DNA from: Patiriisocius_A hiemis
GTDB lineage: Bacteria > Bacteroidota > Bacteroidia > Flavobacteriales > Flavobacteriaceae
NCBI RefSeq assembly: GCF_031846325.1
Contig: NZ_JAVRHZ010000001.1
Location: forward strand, 682,001 to 746,000
Reading direction: 5' to 3'
DNA length: 64,000 nt
Within the stretch, counting starts at the first letter, position 1. Every line of letters begins with the position of its first letter. Made by a program: the position numbers and the translations under genes. The notes beneath the pieces were generated by a model. The model made no database searches, was not told where the DNA came from, and worked only from the letters and a program-made list of their open reading frames with translations. Shown here piece by piece: positions 53,550 through 60,473 of the stretch.

Positions 53550-54323
53550 TTAATTAGGTTTCCAATTTTCATAGTTGTCTTCCACGTATTTCTGACCTGG
53601 TGGAAGAAGAAATATTTTGTCATCATTTGTTAATTCAATGTACTGAATTTTATCCAATTCCTTTAAAATCTTGTTTTTAAGATAAGTTCTATTTTCATAT
53701 TTGAGATGAAGGCATAAATTGTCAATTGTTAAAAAGCTAGAGTTTTCAGAATACATTAAAAGTAAAATCTGGTCTTTTATTTTAAGTTTTGGGTTTAATA
53801 TTCTCTTAATCCCATTAAGGTCGAATACTAATTCTAATTTTCTTGATACCAATATGTCAACTAATCCCTGTGCCTCTGTAAGCGAAATGTTATAATTAAT
53901 TCGATAAAGTTCAGCTAAAGTCCATTCGCTAATAGTAATGATTAAAAGAGAGTCCGATTTATTAGGGTTCACATCTCCACTTAAATGTCCAACACCTCTT
54001 CTGTTTCTAATATTGTAAATAGCACCAAGGCATCTTGGAATATGAAGTCTGTACGAATCTAAAATTGAAGATGGCGCTCTTTGGATTCTCTCGAGTTCAG
54101 CGAATGTATTCCTTATGGATGTTCCGATTGGTGTATAGGTTCCAAAAACTTGGTGTTGCAAAATTCGTATTACGGCTTCAACAAATTTCCCTCCATTCAG
54201 TTCGGAAGGTTCCCATTTTTGAGTAATAAAATTTGTTTTGATTTCGACATAACTATCCATTAATGCATCAACTAATTCTGATGGGAATACACTTTTTAAT
54301 TCAGTCGAAAATTGGTTTAGCAT
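53550..54323 (-). CDS. Putative HEPN-domain protein
   Basis: 257 residues. Residues about 1-160 are helical, with RNRRGVGH at 106-113. This fits the HEPN ribonuclease motif R(polar)x4-6H and sits in the usual place at the end of a helix (GAIYNIRNRRGVGHLSG). The C-terminal part (about 180-257) looks like a winged helix (LKIKDQILLLMYSENSS..., LKNKILKELDKIQYIEL). HEPN RNases are common effectors of toxin-antitoxin and abortive-infection systems; activity here is inferred from the motif alone. It heads a two-gene unit with the 174-residue protein and starts 20 nt from a palindromic element. Confidence 0.55.
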   Translation of the reverse strand: MLNQFSTELKSVFPSELVDALMDSYVEIKTNFITQKWEPSELNGGKFVEAVIRILQHQVFGTYTPIGTSIRNTFAELERIQRAPSSILDSYRLHIPRCLGAIYNIRNRRGVGHLSGDVNPNKSDSLLIITISEWTLAELYRINYNISLTEAQGLVDILVSRKLELVFDLNGIKRILNPKLKIKDQILLLMYSENSSFLTIDNLCLHLKYENRTYLKNKILKELDKIQYIELTNDDKIFLLPPGQKYVEDNYENWKPN

Positions 54324-54342
54324 TTAATGTTTTGTTTTTTCA

Positions 54343-54447
54343 GGTTGCTCACAACGTCCTGCGGATAAGGCGAGTTGCGTTGACAGCTTGCTGTCATTAG
54401 CAATAGTAGCCTTTAGACGCTATTCGCTTTATCCGTTGTTGGGAATA
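54343..54447. repeat. Cassette-boundary palindrome A of the 54.4-kb pair
   Basis: Left CACAAC-GTCCTGC then stem GGATAAGGCGAGTTGCG (54362-54378). Right stem CGCTATTCGCTTTATCC (54417-54433), spacer GTT, then GTTGGGAAT. The stem pairs at all but one position, including two G.T pairs five bases apart as in the other copies. The loop contains a perfect GACAGC-TT-GCTGTC hairpin (54381-54394). It lies 20 nt before the HEPN-like ATG (reverse strand). Confidence 0.78.
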
Positions 54448-54490
54448 CGTGCCGTAGGCACGCCAAGCGAATAGCAGTCGTACTGCAGGA

Positions 54491-54562
54491 CGTTAGGGAA
54501 TAATAGGATTAAAGTAAGGTACGCAGTACCGTTTAACCGTGCCGTAGGCATTATTCCCTAAC
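54491..54562. repeat. Cassette-boundary palindrome B of the 54.4-kb pair
   Basis: Perfect 13-bp inverted repeat GTTAGGGAATAAT (54491-54503) / ATTATTCCCTAAC (54550-54562), with TTGTTATATG just beyond the right arm, like the TTGTTGG end of the other copies. The left flank reads CTGCAGGACG instead of AACGTCCTG, so the left box looks rearranged. A small GGTAC/GTACC hairpin is in the loop. Confidence 0.65.
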
Positions 54563-54790
54563 TTGTTATATGATTATATTTATTAGCGTTATCCCGTAAT
54601 CATTACAGGATAACAACATACTTTAATATTCTTTATCCCGTAGCACTTACAATACATAGTACCCAGAACAAACCTTCAATTTACAAAAAAATAACCCAAG
54701 TTTAGGTAGGGTTTTTCCCCTACCGCATTAGGGTATTTTCCCTTTTTTTTCTTACAAATTGGTGTAGGAGGATAGATTGTTAGATAATTA

Positions 54791-54848
54791 GATTTTTAGA
54801 TGGTTAGATGGTTGGATTTTTAGATGGTTAGATGGTTGGATTTTTAGA
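54791..54848. repeat. 24-bp tandem repeat
   Basis: Two perfect copies (54791-54814, 54815-54838) plus a 10-nt partial copy. The unit begins GATTTTTAGATGG and is itself built from TTAGATGG-like octamers. It is non-coding and probably arose by slippage. Confidence 0.9.
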
Positions 54849-54900
54849 TTTTTAGAGATTTCTTGTTGCACTCTTAATGACAGTTGGGTTACAGGTATTA

Positions 54901-54932
54901 AAAAAGCCCTAACATTGCTGTTAGGGCTTTTT
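54901..54932. terminator. Intrinsic terminator downstream of dnaK
   Basis: Perfect 14-bp stem AAAAAGCCCTAACA / TGTTAGGGCTTTTT with a TTGC loop, flanked by A and T runs. It lies about 80 nt past the dnaK stop on the reverse strand and can work in both directions. Confidence 0.88.
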
Positions 54933-54950
54933 TTATTTAGTCTTATGAAG

Positions 54951-54971
54951 ATCCCGAAGCGAGTTCGGGAT
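54951..54971. repeat. Short REP-like hairpin
   Basis: ATCCCGAA-GCGAG-TTCGGGAT, 8-bp perfect stem. The TCCCGAA/TTCGGGA core is the same as in the palindrome at 58627-58663. Confidence 0.65.
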
Positions 54972-55008
54972 ACGTTCGCTAACGCAAAACTTAGATTTGC
55001 TAGCTCAC

Positions 55009-56925
55009 TTATTTCACTTCTTCAAAATCTACGTCTTCTACGTCTGCGTTTTCATCGTTACTTGCAGAAGCTCCTGCATCGCCAGTAGGTTCTCCTGTTG
55101 GAGCGCCTTGTTGCTGTGCTTCGGCTTGTGCTTTGTACATCTCTTCAGAAGCTGTTTTCCATACTTCATTCATTTTATCTAATGCTGGTTGTATGGTCTC
55201 AACATCCTTAGTTTCAAACGCTTTCTTTAATTCTTCAAGCGCTTCTTCTATAGGCTTCTTTTTATCGTCACTTAGCTTCTCTCCAAACTCTTTTAATTGC
55301 TTTTCTGTCTGGAAAATCATTGCATCTGCTTCGTTAATCTTATCTGCCTTTTCTTTTACGGCTTTATCTGCTTCAGCATTTGCTTCGGCTTCTTGCTTCA
55401 TCTTTTGGATTTCTTCTTCAGTTAATCCAGAAGACGCCTCAATACGGATATCTTGCTTCTTACCAGTTGCTTTATCCTCTGCACTTACTTTAATAATTCC
55501 GTTTGCATCAATATCAAAGGTTACTTCAATTTGAGGTACTCCTCGTTGTGCTGGTGGAATTCCGTCAAGGTGAAAACGACCAATGGTCTTGTTATCGTTT
55601 GCCATAGGGCGCTCTCCTTGTAGTACATGAATTTCTACACTTGGCTGATTATCTGCCGCAGTAGAGAATACCTGGCTCTTTTTTGTTGGGATGGTTGTGT
55701 TTGCTTCTATAAGCTTTGTCATTACACTTCCCATGGTTTCAATACCTAGTGATAGCGGAGTTACGTCTAATAATAATACGTCTTTTACATCTCCTGTTAA
55801 TACACCACCTTGTATTGCAGCTCCTACTGCTACTACCTCATCTGGGTTTACTCCTTTACTTGGTGCTTTCCCAAAGAATTTTTCTACAGCTTCTTGTACT
55901 GCTGGAATACGCGTAGAACCTCCAACTAAGATAATCTCATCGATATCACTTGTGCTTAATCCTGCGCTCTTTAATGCAGTCTGGCAAGGCTCAATAGTTC
56001 TCTTTACAAGATCGTCTATTAATTGCTCAAACTTAGCACGTGTTAATGTTTTAACTAAGTGCTTTGGTCCACTTGCCGTAGCTGTTACATACGGTAAGTT
56101 AATTTCGGTTTGTGCCGAAGATGATAACTCAATCTTTGCTTTTTCTGCCGCTTCTTTTAAGCGTTGTAAAGCCATTGGGTCTTTTCTAAGATCCATGTCT
56201 TCTGCAGATTGAAACTCATCTGCCAACCAGTTAATAATCTTGCTATCTACATCATCACCACCTAAGTGTGTATCACCATCTGTTGCTAGTACCTCAAATA
56301 CACCATCTCCTAATTCTAGGATAGATACATCATGCGTACCACCACCAAAGTCAAAAACCACTATTTTCTGGTCTGTACTCTTTTTATCTAATCCGTATGC
56401 TAATGCTGCCGCTGTTGGCTCATTAATAATACGTTCTACTTTTAATCCTGCAATTTCTCCGGCTTCTTTAGTTGCTTGACGCTGGCTATCATTAAAGTAC
56501 GCTGGTACTGTAATTACGGCTCTGCTTACGTCTTGTCCTAAATAGTCCTCAGCAGTTTTCTTCATTTTCTGAAGAATCATCGCACTTAATTCTTGTGGCG
56601 TATAAAGACGCCCATCGATATCTACACGTGGTGTGTCGTTATCTCCTTTTTTTACATTAAATGCAGCAGACTTTACTTCTTTTGAAGATTCTGAATATTT
56701 ATTACCCATAAATCTCTTGATTGAAGAAATTGTTTTTGTTGGGTTTGTTACTGCTTGTCTTTTTGCAGGGTCTCCCACTTTAATCTCACCACCTTCTACA
56801 AAGGCAATTACTGAAGGAGTTGTTCTTTTTCCTTCGGCATTAGGAATTACCGTTGGCTCGCTACCTTCCATTACGGCTACACACGAGTTGGTTGTTCCTA
56901 AGTCGATTCCTATTATTTTACTCAT
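55009..56925 (-). CDS. dnaK: Molecular chaperone DnaK (Hsp70)
   Basis: 638 residues, full length. N-terminal ATPase with IGIDLGTTNSCVAVMEG, FDFGGGTHDVSILELGDGVFEV and the VGGSTRIPAVQEAV signature; substrate-binding domain (about 385-500) and a helical lid ending in a Gly/Gln-rich tail with the acidic terminus DVEDVDFEEVK. ATP-driven folding chaperone working with DnaJ and GrpE, which are not adjacent. Upstream (57006-57063) are an inverted repeat and a hairpin that may take part in heat-shock control. Confidence 0.97.
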   Translation of the reverse strand: MSKIIGIDLGTTNSCVAVMEGSEPTVIPNAEGKRTTPSVIAFVEGGEIKVGDPAKRQAVTNPTKTISSIKRFMGNKYSESSKEVKSAAFNVKKGDNDTPRVDIDGRLYTPQELSAMILQKMKKTAEDYLGQDVSRAVITVPAYFNDSQRQATKEAGEIAGLKVERIINEPTAAALAYGLDKKSTDQKIVVFDFGGGTHDVSILELGDGVFEVLATDGDTHLGGDDVDSKIINWLADEFQSAEDMDLRKDPMALQRLKEAAEKAKIELSSSAQTEINLPYVTATASGPKHLVKTLTRAKFEQLIDDLVKRTIEPCQTALKSAGLSTSDIDEIILVGGSTRIPAVQEAVEKFFGKAPSKGVNPDEVVAVGAAIQGGVLTGDVKDVLLLDVTPLSLGIETMGSVMTKLIEANTTIPTKKSQVFSTAADNQPSVEIHVLQGERPMANDNKTIGRFHLDGIPPAQRGVPQIEVTFDIDANGIIKVSAEDKATGKKQDIRIEASSGLTEEEIQKMKQEAEANAEADKAVKEKADKINEADAMIFQTEKQLKEFGEKLSDDKKKPIEEALEELKKAFETKDVETIQPALDKMNEVWKTASEEMYKAQAEAQQQGAPTGEPTGDAGASASNDENADVEDVDFEEVK

Positions 56926-57005
56926 AGCGTTATAGTATAATTTTAGTGTTCAATATTTTAATTTACGCTTACTATATGTCAATCTTTATGCCAGCAGAAA
57001 TTTTA

Positions 57006-57063
57006 TGACAAGGTGTCAGAAAGTGTGTCTAATAAGACAAAAATACCCGTCAATGGGTATTTT
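57006..57063. promoter_or_regulatory. dnaK upstream region: inverted repeat, hairpin and -7-like box
   Basis: TGACA-AGG-TGTCA (57006-57018) is a perfect inverted repeat. A reverse-strand TATTTTTG (57038-57045) fits the -7 element but lacks a -33 partner, and a 9-bp hairpin AAAATACCC/GGGTATTTT (57040-57063) overlaps it. The region serves dnaK on one side and the T9SS surface-protein gene on the other. Roles are inferred from position. Confidence 0.4.
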
Positions 57064-57107
57064 AATTATGTTAAAAGTTTTATGTCTTTGTAATAAATTC
57101 AGAAACA

Positions 57108-58565
57108 ATGAAAAAGTTTTTAGTTTTATTATGCACAATGACTTGTTCTATTTCTTTTGGGCAAGAACAAATTGGAACCGACATAGACGGTGAAAACATT
57201 AATGATAGAATTGGCAAATCTGTAGTTTTAGCAAGAAATGGTTCAAGAGTTTCTATTGGAGGTGATAAGTCACCTAATGGTTTAGGTAGTGTATCTGTTT
57301 ATGATTTTAACGGTACAGATTGGGTACAGGTTGGTAATACAATATTTGGTGAAAATGAACTTGATCAGATTGGAAATCATGTATCAATGTCTAATAATGG
57401 AGACATAATAGCAATTGGTGCACCACTAAGTGATGAACTGGGTAATAATACTGGGCAAGTACGAGTTTTTCAATTAAATAATGGAGTTTGGGAACCATTA
57501 GGCAATAAGCTTATTGGAGAGCAAGATGTTGATAGATTTGGTAGCTCTGTTTCTCTGTCTGCTAACGGTACAATTCTAGCGGTTGGTGCGCTTAGTGGAA
57601 CTGGAAATATGAGTGATAGTGGGTATGTAAAAGTGTATGAGTGGGATGGGGCTGAATGGGTACAAAAAGGAAGTAAAGTTAATGGAAATAACTTTTTTGA
57701 TTATTTCGGTGCTGCTGTTTCATTTTCTGAAGACGGCAATAGACTAGCGATAGGAGCATATAAAGAAGATGATGATGGAAGAGTATATATTTTTGAATGG
57801 AATGGGAGTGATTGGTCACAGCTTGGAAATACACTTCAAAGTGCATCAACAAATGCAGACCGTTTTGGTTCTTCTCTAGAAATTTCTGGCAATGGAGAAA
57901 CTGTAATTATTGGTGATTTATGGGACGATACTGGAGGAAATCAAAGTGGAACTGCTCAAGTTTTTAAATATAATGGTAGTATATGGAATCAAGTAGGCGC
58001 AACCATTACTGCAGTAGGGTTTGGAGACCATAATGGTTGGGGAGTTTCAATTTCATTTAATGGAAATACTATTGCTGTTAGTTCGCCAAAAAACTCAACC
58101 AATTCTTTTGAAGCTGGAAGTGTACGAATATTTCAGTTAAACAATGGTAATTGGGTACAGTCAGGAAATACTATTTATGGAGAAGGGAGCAATGATAAAT
58201 GTGGTCAACAAGAAGCAATAAGTTTAAGTCGAAATGGTGAAATTGTTGCAATTGGAGCAGAATTTAATGATAACGAAGGGCAAGGTTATGGCCATGCAAG
58301 AGTTTTTAATCTTTCAAACATTTTATCAACTAATTCTACAACAAGTAAGAAGTTTCAATTTTTTCCAAATCCAACCTCAGCAAAAATAACGTTTGAGAAC
58401 ATTGATTCAGCAAACGTTAATATATATAACAGTATAGGACAATTCTTAGAAAAGAAAACCATTGAAAACCATTCTCTAAATATTTCAAATCTAGCAGATG
58501 GTATATACTTTTTGAAGATTAATACACAAGATGCAGTAGAAACAGTAAAAATTATTAAAAAATAA
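57108..58565 (+). CDS. Secreted repeat (beta-propeller-like) protein with T9SS sorting domain
   Basis: 485 residues. Signal peptide (MKKFLVLLCTMTCSISFGQ), then about seven repeats of roughly 50 residues with the pattern GxSVSLSxNGxxLAVGA...GxVxVYEWDGxxWVQxGxxIxGE, as in FG-GAP-like or integrin-alpha-like propellers. From about residue 415 there is a type A sorting domain (FFPNPTSAKITF ... LADGIYFLKINT ... KIIKK). It is therefore expected on the cell surface or released by T9SS. Monocistronic, divergent from dnaK. Ligand unknown. Confidence 0.85.
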   Translation: MKKFLVLLCTMTCSISFGQEQIGTDIDGENINDRIGKSVVLARNGSRVSIGGDKSPNGLGSVSVYDFNGTDWVQVGNTIFGENELDQIGNHVSMSNNGDIIAIGAPLSDELGNNTGQVRVFQLNNGVWEPLGNKLIGEQDVDRFGSSVSLSANGTILAVGALSGTGNMSDSGYVKVYEWDGAEWVQKGSKVNGNNFFDYFGAAVSFSEDGNRLAIGAYKEDDDGRVYIFEWNGSDWSQLGNTLQSASTNADRFGSSLEISGNGETVIIGDLWDDTGGNQSGTAQVFKYNGSIWNQVGATITAVGFGDHNGWGVSISFNGNTIAVSSPKNSTNSFEAGSVRIFQLNNGNWVQSGNTIYGEGSNDKCGQQEAISLSRNGEIVAIGAEFNDNEGQGYGHARVFNLSNILSTNSTTSKKFQFFPNPTSAKITFENIDSANVNIYNSIGQFLEKKTIENHSLNISNLADGIYFLKINTQDAVETVKIIKK

Positions 58566-58626
58566 GAAACGCTAGTCTTACTATTGTAATTGTTTTAACT
58601 CGTTGTGGAATTTTATAAATTCGTCA

Positions 58627-58663
58627 CTTCGAGTGTCCCGAACTTGTTTCGGGATGTATCGAG
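58627..58663. repeat. REP-like intergenic palindrome
   Basis: Inner stem TCCCGAA/TTCGGGA (58636-58642, 58648-58654) with outer arms CTTCGAGTG and TGTATCGAG pairing imperfectly. It lies between the convergent surface-protein and umuC genes, where it could also act as a terminator. Its core is shared with 54951-54971. Confidence 0.7.
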
Positions 58664-58742
58664 AATAAGATGTTTAGTGCCTAAAAATCACTCAAACTGA
58701 CGCCTAGTCCCATAGATACTATTTTTGATTTAAAATGAGAGA

Positions 58743-60002
58743 TTACACTTCCAGCAGTTCCTTCCATTGTGTGGTATAACGAGAAGTTCGTTCTTTTTTA
58801 ATGAGCTCCCACTCGTCCATACGAGTGCCAATCATAGCTGAAGCAACACTTGTTTTGCCATATTTAAGATTAATACGGTCTAGCGTTTCAGTAAGTTTTT
58901 TGCTACTCGCCGTTTGTGGCATAAATAAGTTTCCTTGCACGTACTCCTGCGGAATAATTCCGAAGAGATTTACACCTACTTTTTTATAACGGTAGCCCTT
59001 TTTGTAAATTTTTCGCAATGCTTTTCGCGCTTCAGTAATAAGTGCAAAAGTATTGTTTGTAGGTATGGGCATTGTAGCTGTACAACTATTAGCATATTGC
59101 TTATCTATATCGCTATGATAGTTTGTAGTGACAAATACATGTATATAGCTTGCGCAGGATTTTTGAGCACGTAGTACCTCTGCCACTTCAGTTACATAAT
59201 AAGCACATGCTTCTTCAATTCGCTCTAGGTCTTCTAGTTTTTTTCCAAAAGATTTTGCCGTACCAATCGCTTTTTTAGGTTTTGGCATAGTCATAAACTC
59301 TAAACAGGATTCGCCATTGAGCTCTTTCCATAGCCGCTCTCCTACTACGGTCATTTCTTTTCGTACCCAATTGATGGGTAATTGTGAGAAATCGAATGCA
59401 GTATGTATTCCAATATTTTGCAAACGTTGCACATGCTTACGCCCCAATCCCCAGACATCTTTGGTCTTTGCCCATTGTAAAGAATCTATTTGTTTTTTAA
59501 TTGTATCTATTACATACACATGGTTATACGCAACAATTTTTTTTGCTCTTTTGTTTGCTAACTTAGCCAGCACCTTAGTTGGTGCAATCCCTACTCCTAC
59601 TGGTAATCCTGTATATTTATAAATGGTGTCTTTAATGTGGTGTCCGTATTCTTGCAGGTCTTTGTGTTCCATCCCTGATACGTCAATAAATGCTTCGTCT
59701 ATACTATATACCTCAACATTAGGCGAAAACTGCCCTAAAATATTCATTACCCTTTGGGACATCTCGCCGTATAAAGTATAGTTTGAAGAAAAAAAAGTGA
59801 CCTTGTTTTTTATAAGCACCTCTTTAATTTTAAAAACAGGCTCAAACATAGGGATGTGTGTAAGCTCTTTTGCCTCCTTATTTGCAGCAATTATACATCC
59901 GTCATTATTACTTAATACTACAACAGGTTTCCCCCACAAGTCGGGTCTAAATACTTGCTCACAGGAAGCATAAAAGCTATTGCAGTCTATCATTGCTATC
60001 AT
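58743..60002 (-). CDS. umuC: Y-family DNA polymerase, UmuC-type
   Basis: 419 residues. Translesion polymerase (Pol V catalytic subunit type). Catalytic residues: Asp 6 in MIAMIDCNSFYASCEQVF and the SIDEAF motif (about residue 100); two HhH-like segments and a little-finger domain follow. A beta-clamp-type peptide QGNLF lies near 355. ATG 60002 is preferred because it aligns Asp 6 with the E. coli enzyme. It starts 4 nt after the UmuD-like gene and is clearly cotranscribed with it. Expected to be damage-inducible. Confidence 0.92.
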   Translation of the reverse strand: MIAMIDCNSFYASCEQVFRPDLWGKPVVVLSNNDGCIIAANKEAKELTHIPMFEPVFKIKEVLIKNKVTFFSSNYTLYGEMSQRVMNILGQFSPNVEVYSIDEAFIDVSGMEHKDLQEYGHHIKDTIYKYTGLPVGVGIAPTKVLAKLANKRAKKIVAYNHVYVIDTIKKQIDSLQWAKTKDVWGLGRKHVQRLQNIGIHTAFDFSQLPINWVRKEMTVVGERLWKELNGESCLEFMTMPKPKKAIGTAKSFGKKLEDLERIEEACAYYVTEVAEVLRAQKSCASYIHVFVTTNYHSDIDKQYANSCTATMPIPTNNTFALITEARKALRKIYKKGYRYKKVGVNLFGIIPQEYVQGNLFMPQTASSKKLTETLDRINLKYGKTSVASAMIGTRMDEWELIKKERTSRYTTQWKELLEV

Positions 60003-60006
60003 TGTA

Positions 60007-60369
60007 TTACTTTTTATGAATTACATAGCTAACGACACCCCAAACTGTTATTTCTTCTTGTAACTCTTTTGAAATTGTAAGCAACACAAAGGCGCCTTCT
60101 TTAATAGCCAATACGAGACTCCCTTTTCTAGGCATTACAGAACGGTCTACAAGTAATACGTCCTCTTTAAAAACAGTAAATTGTTTCCAATCATTGGTTG
60201 TTATTCTCACAAAAAAAGTAGCGTCTTTTGTGAGAACAAGCTCTTTGTTTAAGTCTATAGGCGCTTCCATGTAGTGGGTTGCCGCACTAGGAAACCCTGT
60301 TTGCTTAGAAACTTCGGGAGCATGCCTGTTGGCGCTTGGTTGTATTTTCCCATGTATTTGAATTTCCAT
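60007..60369 (-). CDS. umuD: UmuD/LexA-like S24 protein lacking catalytic Ser-Lys dyad
   Basis: 120 residues. The C-terminal S24 fold aligns well with UmuD (TGFPSAATHYMEAPIDLNKELV, TFFVRI, VLLVDRS, GSLVLAI). However, the catalytic serine position (SGDSM in UmuD) reads TTNDW with Asp at 60, and the general-base lysine is Leu at about 97. The cleavage dipeptide Cys-Gly is Thr-Gly. Self-cleavage is therefore not expected, and the protein probably works uncleaved as a partner of UmuC. Its control region (60374-60413) has two dyads over the promoter. Confidence 0.85.
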   Translation of the reverse strand: MEIQIHGKIQPSANRHAPEVSKQTGFPSAATHYMEAPIDLNKELVLTKDATFFVRITTNDWKQFTVFKEDVLLVDRSVMPRKGSLVLAIKEGAFVLLTISKELQEEITVWGVVSYVIHKK

Positions 60370-60373
60370 ACTT

Positions 60374-60413
60374 CAAAAATATGGAATTATTCCAATAAAA
60401 AGGATTATTTCCA
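60374..60413 (-). promoter_or_regulatory. umuDC promoter with two operator-like dyads
   Basis: On the reverse strand TATTTTTG (60374-60381) fits the -7 element, next to the perfect dyad TGGAA-TTA-TTCCA (60382-60394) and a second related site with GGA..TCC symmetry (60402-60413). Two like-spaced sites over the -7/-33 region suggest a damage-responsive repressor. The -7 box is only 5 nt from the ATG, so the mRNA may be nearly leaderless. Confidence 0.55.
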
Positions 60414-60448
60414 TGTAAAAATAACACCAATCACTCGAAAAAGAAAAT

Positions 60449-60456
60449 TACATTTG
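60449..60456 (+). promoter_or_regulatory. -7 box upstream of sdaA
   Basis: TACATTTG, 18 nt before the ATG at 60474, divergent from the umuDC promoter; the -33 element is not clear. Confidence 0.5.
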
Positions 60457-60473
60457 TGTAACAAACAAAAACT

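Larger units (their letters stand above)
54324..55008. other. 685-bp repeat-rich region between the HEPN-like gene and dnaK
   Basis: No protein gene was found. It contains two members of the palindrome family (54343-54447 and 54491-54562) only about 43 nt apart with no gene between (an empty unit), a short hairpin CGTGCCGTAGGCACG (54447-54461), a hairpin TTATCC/GGATAA (54589-54613), a 24-bp tandem repeat (54791-54848), the dnaK terminator (54901-54932) and a REP-like hairpin (54951-54971). Confidence 0.8.

Noticed and set aside
47242..54562. Prophage or conjugative element as source of the accessory region
   Set aside because: No integrase, structural, replication or transfer gene is present between 46.7 and 55 kb.
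54791..54848. Tandem repeat considered as a CRISPR fragment
   Set aside because: Copies are directly adjacent without spacers, and no cas genes are near.
55133..56479. Several long forward-strand reading frames opposite dnaK
   Set aside because: They lie wholly inside the well-supported dnaK gene and have shadow-type composition (Ser/Leu/Pro-rich translations of the antisense strand).
56962..57003. Sigma-54-like CTGGCATAAAGATTGAC upstream of dnaK
   Set aside because: The -12 GC dinucleotide is missing, so it is not called as a promoter.
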